DNA from: CAMFLJ01 sp965279255
Lineage (GTDB): Bacteria > Actinomycetota > Acidimicrobiia > Acidimicrobiales > Acidimicrobilacustridaceae
Assembly (NCBI GenBank): GCA_965279255.1
Contig: OZ257146.1
Span: forward strand, 2,294,001 to 2,358,000
Length of the DNA: 64,000 nucleotides
Reading direction: 5' to 3'
A program made the position numbers and the translations under genes. The notes beneath the pieces were generated by a model, which ran no database searches, was not told where the DNA came from, and saw only the letters and a program-made list of their open reading frames with translations. The stretch's first letter is position 1. Every line of letters begins with the position of its first letter. Below are positions 8,707-15,977 of the stretch, piece by piece.

Positions 8707-9708
8707 ATGAGCCGCATCCCCATCACCAAGAAGCAGGCCACCGACCTGGTCAAGAGCCTGCCGGTGAACCGCAGCGTGGCCGCGTCCGCCGCCAGGGCCG
8801 GTGGCTCCGCGGTGGCCCGGCGCCTCACGCCGTCGGTGCTGCGCGCCCCCACCCTCCCCGGTGGGGTCGAGCCGCTGCCGGTCGAGAGCAAGGTCGGCGC
8901 CAACTACGACACCGACTGGGCCCGCTCCTACCCGGCGCGCGCCGCCCGGGTGCTGCTGGTCGAGGGCGTGGTGAAGCCGGCGATGGACCTGCTGGCCACG
9001 CCGACGGTGAAGGGCCTCGACCGCCTCGAGGACCTCGACGGCCGGCCGGTCGTGTTCGCCGCCAACCACCACAGCCACGTCGACACGCCGCTGCTGCTCT
9101 CGGTGATCCCCGAGCCGTGGCGCCACCACCTCTTCATCGGTGCCGCCGCCGACTACTTCTTCGGCAACCGGGTCACGTCGACGCTCTCGGCGCTGGTGAT
9201 CGGGGCCATCCCGATCGAGCGCACCAAGGTCACCCGGAACTCCGCCGACCAGGCCGCCGAGCTGCTCGACGACGGCTGGAGCATGCTGATCTTCCCCGAG
9301 GGCGGCCGCTCCCCCGACGGGTGGGGCCAGGCCTTCCGCGGTGGCGCCGCCTACCTGTCGCTGCGCTGCGACGTGCCGGTCGTGCCGGTGCACGTCGAGG
9401 GCACCGGCCGGGTGCTGCGCAAGGGCAAGAACGTGCCCCGCCCCTCCCCCACCACCGTCACGTTCGGCACCCCGCTCGTGCCGCTCGAGGGCGAGGACTC
9501 CCGCAAGCTGGCCGCCCGCATCGAGCTCGCCGTGGCCGAGCTGGCCGACGAGGCGTCGTCCGACTGGTGGCAGGCCAAGCGCCGCGCTGCCGCCGGCGAG
9601 ACCCCGTCGTTGCAGGGCCCGGACAACGGGGCCTGGCGCCGCACCTGGGCCCTCGGCGACCGCAAGGCCGGCCGCCGCCGCCCCAAGCGCACCTGGCCCG
9701 AGCTGTAG
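8707..9708 (+). CDS. PlsC-type 1-acyl-sn-glycerol-3-phosphate acyltransferase
   Basis: 333-residue acyltransferase of the PlsC superfamily. The catalytic H(X)4D motif is NHHSHVDT (His121, Asp126). The substrate-binding motif is FPEGGRS (196-202), and VPVVPVHVEGTG is the later conserved block. The N-terminal ~90 residues are an extra region. It transfers an acyl group to a lysophospholipid or another hydroxylated acceptor at the membrane. ATG at 8707 is 28 bp after the LarA-like stop; the shine-dalgarno is poor, but the order and spacing suggest it is the last gene of the lipid operon. The acceptor may be an alkyl or otherwise unusual glycerolipid given the reductase upstream (inference). Confidence 0.85.
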   Translation: MSRIPITKKQATDLVKSLPVNRSVAASAARAGGSAVARRLTPSVLRAPTLPGGVEPLPVESKVGANYDTDWARSYPARAARVLLVEGVVKPAMDLLATPTVKGLDRLEDLDGRPVVFAANHHSHVDTPLLLSVIPEPWRHHLFIGAAADYFFGNRVTSTLSALVIGAIPIERTKVTRNSADQAAELLDDGWSMLIFPEGGRSPDGWGQAFRGGAAYLSLRCDVPVVPVHVEGTGRVLRKGKNVPRPSPTTVTFGTPLVPLEGEDSRKLAARIELAVAELADEASSDWWQAKRRAAAGETPSLQGPDNGAWRRTWALGDRKAGRRRPKRTWPEL

Positions 9709-9751
9709 CCACCGACGTCCCCGCTACGCCCTTCGGCGCGAGACTCCGCCG

Positions 9752-10411
9752 ATGACGTCCGACACCTCGGCGGAGGAACGGGCCGGCAGCCGATGGTCCG
9801 CGTGGGCGCAGGTCGCCCTCGCAGTCGTGCTCCTCGGTGCCGGGCTCTGGGCGACCGACCTCATCGCCTACTGGTACGGCTCGGACAACGTGTTCGTCGG
9901 TGGCGCTCACCTTCGTGACCCTTCGGCGGCCCGCCTCCCGGCGTTCGTGGCCGGGGTGGTCGCGGTGGCGGGGGTCGTGGCCCTGGTCGTGCGGCGGCGC
10001 TTCCGTGGCACCTCGGGCCTGGTGGGCCTCGTGTGCCTCACCGTGATCGGGGTCGTGGCGGCCGCACTGGCGGTGTCCGCCTACCCGAGCGCGACACAGG
10101 CCCGGCTGACCAACCACGGCGACATGACCAACGGGCTGGCCGGGTGGGCCACCGTCGTCCCGCTCACCATCGTCTCCGAGCTGACCACCGGGGACGACGG
10201 GACGATCACCCTGACCGGCAGCGCCATGGAGCACGGCTGCAACGGCCGCTACCTCGCCGTGACGATCGACAGGTCCGACGGGAGGGTCGTGGCGGTGGCC
10301 ACCTCGACCAGCCCCCACTACCTGGGGACCAGCCCGATCGACCCGGACGTGCCCGCGGCGCAGGGGATGGTGGTCGAGCAGGGCGTCTCGCAGGTGACCT
10401 GCTCGTACTGA
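9752..10411 (+). CDS. Membrane protein of unknown function (paralogue of the protein at 12860-13510)
   Basis: 219 residues. I see three hydrophobic segments (about residues 17-37, 61-82 and 90-110) followed by a soluble domain of about 105 residues that probably faces outside. The soluble part shares a clear pattern with the protein encoded at 12860-13510: VPLTIVSELTT, ITLTGSAMEHGC, VTIDRSDGRVVAV. Each of the two has an HGC cysteine and a late cysteine near the C-terminus. No known family is recognised. The ATG at 9752 is chosen because the upstream frame overlaps the acyltransferase gene. Confidence 0.7.
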   Translation: MTSDTSAEERAGSRWSAWAQVALAVVLLGAGLWATDLIAYWYGSDNVFVGGAHLRDPSAARLPAFVAGVVAVAGVVALVVRRRFRGTSGLVGLVCLTVIGVVAAALAVSAYPSATQARLTNHGDMTNGLAGWATVVPLTIVSELTTGDDGTITLTGSAMEHGCNGRYLAVTIDRSDGRVVAVATSTSPHYLGTSPIDPDVPAAQGMVVEQGVSQVTCSY

Positions 10412-10527
10412 CCACGCGATGGCGCGTCAGGCCGGGGCGAGCCGGAGGCCGGCCGCCGACGCCCCGAGCACCCCAGCCCCAGGTGTCGCTCGGGCCTCGG
10501 CGGGTGGGCCCGCGTAGGGTGCCGGTC

Positions 10528-11172
10528 ATGGCGGAACGATCACGGCGGTTCGGCGGGCTCCGGCGCCTCGGCGTCGGCGTGTTGGTCGTGGGGTCGGTGG
10601 TCGCCGGGCTGGGAGCCTGCTCGGCCGATGACCAGGGCGACGACTGCAGTTCGGGCGCGCTCTGTGGACTGCCCGGCACCAGCACCGTCCCGGGACGGCT
10701 CGAGCCGGTCGACCTCCAGATGCGGCCGGTGCTGAGCGTCGACCCCGCATCGATCGCCGACAACCCCTGCCCGACCGACCTGCCCGTACCGGCACCGACC
10801 GAGATCGTCGTGTCGCCGGGCTGCACCGACGGCGTGATCGACTTCCTCTACGGCCTCGGGCCGGCGGCGCTCGACGGCTCGGCCTTCGAGTCGGCCCGGG
10901 CGGTCGAGAGCCAGGGCGGTTGGTTGGTGAACCCGGTGCTGAAGCAGGGGGCCACGGGCATCGACCTCTTCAACGCCACCGCGGCGCATTGCGCGGCGAA
11001 GGACGAGACCTGCCCCACCGGCCAGCTGGCCATCGTGATCGACGGGGTGGTGATCTCGGCGCCCACCATCCAGCAGGCGCGCTTCGAGGCCGACCAGATC
11101 CAGATCATGGGACCACCCTTCACCGAGGCCCAGGCCACCGCGCTGGCCGCCGACATCGACGCCGCGGGCTGA
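10528..11172 (+). CDS. Secreted lipoprotein with a SecD P1-head-like domain
   Basis: 214-residue predicted lipoprotein: a basic start, a hydrophobic stretch (14-30), then lipobox VAGLGAC with Cys31 as the lipidation site. Residues ~65-214 resemble the periplasmic P1 head of SecD: LQMRPVLSVD, GQLAIVIDGVVISAPTIQ (about 165-182) and MGPPFTEAQATALAADI (194-210). SecD itself is a 6-TM translocation subunit; this protein keeps only the extracytoplasmic head and has no TM region besides the signal, so it cannot be a working SecD. Several extra cysteines (40, 46, 81, 99, 155, 162) suggest disulfides. The role is unknown; it might bind protein chains outside the membrane (speculation). Confidence 0.75.
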   Translation: MAERSRRFGGLRRLGVGVLVVGSVVAGLGACSADDQGDDCSSGALCGLPGTSTVPGRLEPVDLQMRPVLSVDPASIADNPCPTDLPVPAPTEIVVSPGCTDGVIDFLYGLGPAALDGSAFESARAVESQGGWLVNPVLKQGATGIDLFNATAAHCAAKDETCPTGQLAIVIDGVVISAPTIQQARFEADQIQIMGPPFTEAQATALAADIDAAG

Positions 11173-11200
11173 CCGGCAGCATCTTCCCCCGACAGGCTCG

Positions 11201-11242
11201 GCCCAGGCGACGGCCCTGGCCGCCGACATCGATGCCGCCGGT
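11201..11242 (+). pseudogene. Remnant of a second copy of the SecD-P1-like lipoprotein gene (tail only)
   Basis: These 42 bp encode AQATALAADIDAAG, identical in protein sequence to the last 14 residues of the lipoprotein at 10528-11172 (bases 11128-11169). The six nucleotide differences I count between the copies are all at silent third positions. The copy lacks the rest of the gene and the stop codon. It looks like what is left after deletion of a duplicated or paralogous gene. Confidence 0.6.
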
Positions 11243-11268
11243 GCGACGGGGCGCGAGCGCGCCGGAAG

Positions 11269-11286
11269 GTCGCGAGAGCTCGCGAC
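11269..11286. terminator. Inverted repeat between lipoprotein gene and (GACC)8 repeat
   Basis: GTCGCGAG-AG-CTCGCGAC, 8-bp arms with a 2-bp centre. It sits between the 3' ends of two convergent genes (lipoprotein + and HNH -), so a bidirectional terminator is likely, but there is no T-tract. Confidence 0.4.
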
Positions 11287-11298
11287 ATCCCGATCGTG

Positions 11299-11330
11299 GA
11301 CCGACCGACCGACCGACCGACCGACCGACC
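11299..11330. repeat. Tetranucleotide microsatellite (GACC)8
   Basis: Eight uninterrupted GACC units lie in the 227-bp intergenic space between the lipoprotein gene and the HNH gene. A 4-bp unit is prone to slipped-strand length change. It lies in no gene I accept, so any effect would be on transcription rather than reading frame. Confidence 0.95.
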
Positions 11331-11399
11331 GGGTCGGACGGGAGGCCGCTCACTGGCCCTGCCACCCACGCTGTCCCGCCCAGGCGGGCGCGGCCCGGG

Positions 11400-12761
11400 T
11401 CAGCTGGAGTCGAAGAGGCCGGGCGGGTCGCCGTCGGAGCCGGGCCAGCCGATTGGCCCGTCGCCGGGTGGGTCGGTGCCGTCGGGTGGGATGAGCCGTC
11501 GTTTCCCGGACGGGAGCCTCGGGCCGAAGGTGTAGCCCTGGTGGGTCTTGAGGTCGTGGTGGTGCCCACACGGTGAGGCCAGGTCAGGGAGCCGGGTGAT
11601 CTTGGTGTCGGCCCAGTCGGCGACGTGGTCGATCTCGATCCGGGCCGGGTTCGTGCACCCCTCGATCGAGCACTCACCGGCGGAGAACCACTCCAACGCC
11701 GTCTTCTGCAACACGGTGGGCTTGCGACCGAGGTGCACGACCTTGTCGATCTCGGTGCCCTTCGTGGTCACGGCCGCAACGAAGGCGTCACCGTCGATCA
11801 TCCGCCACACATCGGCGACCGGGATCGGGCCCAGCCCGGCGACCTCGCACACCTCGCCGGGGGCGACCTGGCCGCGGTCGAGGGCGGTGAGGTCGACCCG
11901 GACGATCAGCTTGGTGAACGACCAGTCCTCGACCACTTCTTCGGCGTCCTCGGCGGATGATCCTCGCCCGGAGCCCTTCGAACGGCTGGGAAGGTCGGCC
12001 AGGGCAGCGAGCGCGTCGGCGGCGTAGGCCTCCGACGGCTCCCGCACACCCGCGGTGCGGGCATCCTTGAAGATCCGGTCCTTCTGAGCGTCGATCAACG
12101 CCATCAGGCGGGCGTGCTCAGCCGGTTCGAGCAGCCAATGCCCGTACCCCATCCCGTCGGCGTCGACTCCGGTGCGCAACATCCGCTTCGTGCGCAGACG
12201 AGCAGCCCTGTCGGCCTCGGACTCCGTGGACGCGGCGGCCACGATCCGGTTGGCGTCGTTCTCCAGCTCGGTGACCGACACCGACCCGGCCTTCGCCACC
12301 AGCCGCTCCCCCGCACCCGGCTCAGCCTTCTCGGCCCGAGCCGCCGCCCGAGCCTGACGAGGCGACACCACCCCACTCGACAACGCATCCGCCACCACCG
12401 GAGCGGCCGCCACCACCGCAGCCGTCTCCAACAACCTGATCGCCTCACCCACACCGACGCCGGTCTCCCTCGACACCCAGTGAGCCGGCGAACGATGACC
12501 CGCCCTCGACCACAACGACGACTCCGCCACCCGACCAGCAGCCACCGCCTTCGCCGCATCAGCCACCCGACCGATCCGATCGAGCACCCGCACCAGATCG
12601 ACCGCATCACGAGCCGGCACCTGCCCCGGATCAGCAGAATCGACGAAACCCTGGAGCCCCGCGAGCACGCCGAGCAACGGCCGAGCAGCAACGCCCACGG
12701 CCAACCCACGACCCACGGCATCACCCCCCGCCGCCCCCTCGACACTGCGCCCCGAACTCAT
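11400..12761 (-). CDS. DUF222/13E12-type protein with C-terminal HNH endonuclease domain
   Basis: 453 residues. The N-terminal ~330 residues are the helical DUF222 region common in actinobacterial 13E12-repeat proteins (LVRVLDRIGRVADAAKAVAAG, LSSGVVSPRQARAAARA). The C-terminal HNH nuclease motif is CSIEGCTNPARIEIDHVADW, then PCGHHHDLKTHQGYTF, with zinc-type cysteines and the catalytic DH/HH pairs. The biological role of this family is not established; copies behave like mobile or multicopy elements. Codon use differs from neighbours: the first half uses many TTG, GTG, GGG and AGG codons rather than the C-ending codons used elsewhere, which suggests separate origin. I chose the ATG at 12761; the open frame runs on to 12866 but would overlap the divergent gene. 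Confidence 0.9.
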   Translation of the reverse strand: MSSGRSVEGAAGGDAVGRGLAVGVAARPLLGVLAGLQGFVDSADPGQVPARDAVDLVRVLDRIGRVADAAKAVAAGRVAESSLWSRAGHRSPAHWVSRETGVGVGEAIRLLETAAVVAAAPVVADALSSGVVSPRQARAAARAEKAEPGAGERLVAKAGSVSVTELENDANRIVAAASTESEADRAARLRTKRMLRTGVDADGMGYGHWLLEPAEHARLMALIDAQKDRIFKDARTAGVREPSEAYAADALAALADLPSRSKGSGRGSSAEDAEEVVEDWSFTKLIVRVDLTALDRGQVAPGEVCEVAGLGPIPVADVWRMIDGDAFVAAVTTKGTEIDKVVHLGRKPTVLQKTALEWFSAGECSIEGCTNPARIEIDHVADWADTKITRLPDLASPCGHHHDLKTHQGYTFGPRLPSGKRRLIPPDGTDPPGDGPIGWPGSDGDPPGLFDSS

Positions 12762-12859
12762 GCAACCAACCCTATGCAGGGGGTGTGACAGCGCCCCCCG
12801 GGGGCCGCCGACAGCACGGCCGACGCCACATCCCTTGACGCCCGTGCCACGGTGGTGGT

Positions 12860-13510
12860 GTGACAACCGACACGTCGGCGGACGTTCGCGAGCACACCGG
12901 TCTCTTGACCAGTGCGGCGACCCTCGCGTGCGTCGCCGTGATCGCCATCGGCATCGGTGCCCTGTTCCTCATCGGCTTCTGGTACCTCGTCGACACGATG
13001 GTGAGCGGCTCCGACCTCCGCGCTCGGGGAGCGGTCCTCCTCCCCGCCGCCACCGCGGTGCTGATCATCGCTGTCGGTGTGGGTGCGCTGCTGCTCCGCT
13101 CACAGCTCGGAGCCGTCGCCGCCGCCGTGGCGTGTGGAGCGCTCGTCGTGGTGGCGATCGTCGCCGCACTGGGTGCGATCGGCGCCTATCCCGGCCCGGT
13201 CGACGCCCGGGTCATCGCCGTCGACCCGGTGTCCCACCAGCTGGCGTGGCGCACCTCGGTGCCCCTCACCCGCGTCGACCAGACGATCACGACCTCGGCC
13301 GACCGGGTCACGGTGGTCGGCACCTACGTCGACCACGGCTGCTCACGGGTCGATCGCACGGTCACCATCGAGCGCTCGACCGGCCACGTCCTCATCACCA
13401 TCGACAGCCGGCCCGCCCACCCCGGGCCCCAGACCGACACCGATCCCGCCATCCCGGTGCTCGAGCTGTCGGCCGACAACCGGTCCCAGCCCCTGATCTG
13501 CCAGAACTGA
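12860..13510 (+). CDS. Membrane protein of unknown function (paralogue of the protein at 9752-10411)
   Basis: 216 residues with three predicted membrane segments (about 15-40, 55-77 and 83-105) and a C-terminal extracytoplasmic domain. It shares layout and motifs with the protein encoded at 9752-10411: VPLTRVDQTITT, VTVVGTYVDHGC, VTIERSTGHVLI and a cysteine near the C-terminus. The GTG at 12860 follows a GGTGGTGGT run. The family is not recognised. The two paralogues bracket the SecD-like lipoprotein and the HNH gene, so this segment may have grown by duplication followed by insertion. Confidence 0.7.
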   Translation: MTTDTSADVREHTGLLTSAATLACVAVIAIGIGALFLIGFWYLVDTMVSGSDLRARGAVLLPAATAVLIIAVGVGALLLRSQLGAVAAAVACGALVVVAIVAALGAIGAYPGPVDARVIAVDPVSHQLAWRTSVPLTRVDQTITTSADRVTVVGTYVDHGCSRVDRTVTIERSTGHVLITIDSRPAHPGPQTDTDPAIPVLELSADNRSQPLICQN

Positions 13511-13545
13511 GGGCCCGGGCCGATCCGCCCTTGCTCAGCCCTCGC

Positions 13546-13743
13546 TCAACCCTCGTCGGGCAGCGGGTAGGGGCAGTGGCGACAGCCCGATCCGCAGCAG
13601 GTACCTCGGGCCGCCAGGAACTCCGCGGTCAGCACCATGAAGCCCGTGGCCGGGTCGGGGTACCAGTCCCTCCCCGCCGACACCGCGTGATCGTGGGCGG
13701 CCAGGACCTCGGGCGACAGCTCGGGCTCGGCACGGGGGTCCAC
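13546..13743 (-). CDS. Small cysteine-rich DUF5522-like protein
   Basis: 65-residue protein ending in a compact cysteine motif: RGTCCGSGCRHCPYP (Cys49, 50, 54, 57), preceded by DPATGFMVLTAEF. This matches my memory of the DUF5522 family of small proteins with a CCGxGCRHCPY signature, for which I know no function; metal or Fe-S binding is possible. The start GTG at 13743 is chosen because upstream frame sequence lacks conservation-like features; longer versions to 13890 overlap the DinB gene. Probably co-transcribed with the DinB gene upstream, 38 bp away. Confidence 0.7.
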   Translation of the reverse strand: MDPRAEPELSPEVLAAHDHAVSAGRDWYPDPATGFMVLTAEFLAARGTCCGSGCRHCPYPLPDEG

Positions 13744-13781
13744 TCCCCCAGTCTGGTGGACGCCGACCGAACCACTCCCGC

Positions 13782-14306
13782 TCAGCCCATGGTCTTGCGC
13801 CCGTCGATCGCCTCCCGGACGATGTCGGCGTGCCCGGCGTGCTGCGAGAGCTCGGCGAGCAGGTGGAGGAACACCCGGCGCGCCGACCACTCGCCCTTCT
13901 CGAACCAGGGCGCCTCGGGCAGGGCCTGGGTGGCGTCGAGGGAGGGCAGGTCGGTGACCAGGGCGTCGGTGCGGGCGGCGGCGCCGGCAGAGGCCTCGAG
14001 CACCGACGCCACCGAGTCACCCGGGAGCATCACGAACGAGTCGAGCCTGGCCTGGAAGGCGTCGGGGTCGTCCCACTGCGGGAAGGCCGAGGCGCCCTCC
14101 TCGATGAACCCACACCACATCTGCTCGGTCTGGGTGACGTGCTTGACGATGCCGCCGAGGCACAGCTCGCTCACGGTCGTGCGCCGACCGGCGTCGTCGT
14201 CGGACACGCCCTTCAGCGTCCCGACGAGGAAGTGCCGGTGCTTGCCCAGCGCCGCCAGCAGGTCGGCTCGTTCGGTGTCCACGGTGGTCTCCTCAGTCAT
14301 CGTCAT
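13782..14306 (-). CDS. DinB-like (DUF664) mycothiol-dependent-enzyme-type protein
   Basis: 174-residue helical-bundle protein. Motifs typical of the DUF664 branch of DinB-like proteins are visible: ERADLLAALGKHRHFL, GGIVKHVTQTEQMWCG (first metal His) and HLLAELSQHAGHADIVREAIDG (second and third metal His). Family members bind a divalent metal with three histidines, and several are mycothiol S-transferases or isomerases involved in detoxification. The start is ATG 14306 or the in-frame ATG 14300. It lies 73 bp after the YdeI-like gene on the same strand. Confidence 0.8.
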   Translation of the reverse strand: MTMTEETTVDTERADLLAALGKHRHFLVGTLKGVSDDDAGRRTTVSELCLGGIVKHVTQTEQMWCGFIEEGASAFPQWDDPDAFQARLDSFVMLPGDSVASVLEASAGAAARTDALVTDLPSLDATQALPEAPWFEKGEWSARRVFLHLLAELSQHAGHADIVREAIDGRKTMG

Positions 14307-14379
14307 CTGCTCATGATCGGGCCCTGAACCGGTCATCCTGTGGCCGGTTCCTCGAAGGATCCCGTCTCCTGCGTGGCCA

Positions 14380-14958
14380 TCAGACCGGTCGCTCGCCGGC
14401 CGTCGTGCGAGCGGCGATGTGCGCCACCCGTCGAGCACGCGTCTCCGGCCGCTTCGCCATGTAGATCGACGACAGGGCCTGCAGCCGCACCGACGGCGGG
14501 AACCCGTCCCAGGTCTCCTGCGCCCCCGGGGAGGCGGCGAAGGCCTCGGCCAGGTCGTCGGGCACCTCCCCCCGCTCGGCCGGGATCAGAACCGACCACG
14601 ACCCGTCCGCCTGCGCCCGCTCGACGACCGCTCGTCCGGCCGGGCGCATCCGCCCCTCGAGCTCGAGCCGGGTCACGCGCTCGCGGTTCGACGCGGCCCA
14701 CACGCTCCCCTTGCGGCGGGGAGCGAGCCAGAGCATCGAGCGCTCCTCGTCGACCGTGCGGGCGGTGCCGTCGATCCACCCGAACGACAGCGCCTCCTCG
14801 ACCATGGCGACGTAGTCGACGCTCGGGCGGGACGAGGCCTTCTTGAACGTGACGAGCCAGACACCATCGGGTTGCTCGTGGTTGGCCTCGAGCCACGCCC
14901 GCCACTGCTCGAGCGACTCGATCTGCAGCCGTTCGGCCTTCTCGTGGACACCAGCCAT
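14380..14958 (-). CDS. YdeI/OmpD-associated-family protein
   Basis: 192-residue cytoplasmic protein. It contains EQWRAWLEANHEQPDGVWLVTFKK, YVAMVEEALSFGWIDGTAR and LAPRRKGSVWAASNRERV, the usual blocks of the YdeI/OmpD-associated family, and a C-terminal segment (VPDDLAEAFAASPGAQETWDGFPPS, then a YIxxAKRPETRARRV-like end reading YMAKRPETRARRV). The biochemical function of this family is not defined. The start ATG 14958 (MAGVHEK) is preferred over the upstream in-frame ATG at 14985. It is the first of three small genes on the minus strand with the DinB-like and DUF5522-like genes. Confidence 0.8.
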   Translation of the reverse strand: MAGVHEKAERLQIESLEQWRAWLEANHEQPDGVWLVTFKKASSRPSVDYVAMVEEALSFGWIDGTARTVDEERSMLWLAPRRKGSVWAASNRERVTRLELEGRMRPAGRAVVERAQADGSWSVLIPAERGEVPDDLAEAFAASPGAQETWDGFPPSVRLQALSSIYMAKRPETRARRVAHIAARTTAGERPV

Positions 14959-15043
14959 GGGCGCAGACGTTAGGCAGATCGGCACGGCCGCGGTGGCCCG
15001 GGCCGACCGACTGGCCCGATGACCCGGCCGGGGCGCCGGTGGG

Positions 15044-15913
15044 TCAGCCGGCGACCGTGGGGTCGACCCGGTAGAAGCGCGCGCCCATGGTCGACGCCAG
15101 CCGGGCCCCGGGCAGGTCGAGACCGTGCGCCGCCGCCACCTCGACCGCGTGCCGGAGGTCCTTGTCGGAGAGCGCGGCGTAGGTGGCGAAGAGCGTCTGC
15201 TCGGCGGGAGCCCCGGGGTCGACCCGGCGGCGTTCGTAGATGTCGAGGAAGACCTCGGACTGGGGCGAGAGCGTGTCGGAGGCGAGGGTGACCTCCTTGA
15301 CCAGGCCGTCGGCCACGCCCGCCGAGTGCCCGAGCTCGACGGCCTCGATCACGGCCAGGTAGCCCAGGTACACCATCACGTTGTGGGCCAGCTTCAGGGT
15401 GGAGCCCGCCCCCAGGGGTCCGGCGTGCACGAGGCGGCCCAGGCCCGGCTCGACCACGGGACGGAGCCGCTCGACGACCTCGGCATCCCCTCCGCCGAGC
15501 ACGGTCAGCGTGTGGTTGCGCACGCTGTCGACACCCTGGCCGGCGAAGGGCGCGTCGATCACGTCGACCCCGGTCTCGGCCGCGACGGCGGCCAGCCCGA
15601 CCACCACGTCGGGCGGCACGGTGGCCATCACGGCGACAGTGGTCCCCGGTGTGGCGGTGCTGAGCACCTCGGCCACGACCTCGCGGCACTGGTCGGCCGT
15701 CTGCACCAGCACGAACACGACCTCGGAGCGCTCGCCCACCTCGGCCGAGGACGCGGCCACGGAGGCACCGAGCTCGGCCAGCCCCTCGACCGCGGTGGGC
15801 GACACGTCGCGCACGACGAGCTCGATCCCCTGGGCCAGCAGCTCCTCGGCCACCGGGCGTCCGAGGATGCCGAGCCCGATCACCCCCACGACCGGCGTCT
15901 GCATGGCGGTCAC
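15044..15913 (-). CDS. 3-hydroxyisobutyrate dehydrogenase-family NAD(P)-dependent oxidoreductase
   Basis: 289-residue beta-hydroxyacid dehydrogenase. The N-terminal Rossmann domain has VIGLGILGRPVAEELL. The substrate motif corresponding to DAPFSGG reads DAPFAGQGVDS, and the catalytic Lys/Asn segment is GSTLKLAHNVMVYLG. Members reduce or oxidise short beta-hydroxy acids or glyoxylate-type substrates; the exact substrate is not readable. The GTG at 15913 and an ATG three codons later (15904) are both plausible starts. It is monocistronic as far as I can see, 64 bp downstream of the PPOX-type gene on the same strand. Confidence 0.85.
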   Translation of the reverse strand: MTAMQTPVVGVIGLGILGRPVAEELLAQGIELVVRDVSPTAVEGLAELGASVAASSAEVGERSEVVFVLVQTADQCREVVAEVLSTATPGTTVAVMATVPPDVVVGLAAVAAETGVDVIDAPFAGQGVDSVRNHTLTVLGGGDAEVVERLRPVVEPGLGRLVHAGPLGAGSTLKLAHNVMVYLGYLAVIEAVELGHSAGVADGLVKEVTLASDTLSPQSEVFLDIYERRRVDPGAPAEQTLFATYAALSDKDLRHAVEVAAAHGLDLPGARLASTMGARFYRVDPTVAG

Positions 15914-15977
15914 TCTGTCACGACGGGCGGACCGGCCGCGACGACCGGCACGACCGAGACGGGCCGTCGGTCGTCGG

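Noticed and set aside
11288..11535. A coding frame through the (GACC)8 repeat giving TDRPTDRP-type repeats.
   Set aside because: The peptide is a by-product of the microsatellite. It runs antisense into the HNH gene and has no ribosome-binding site.
12762..12866. A longer HNH protein starting at 12866.
   Set aside because: It would overlap the divergent membrane-protein start, and the extra residues show no DUF222 pattern.
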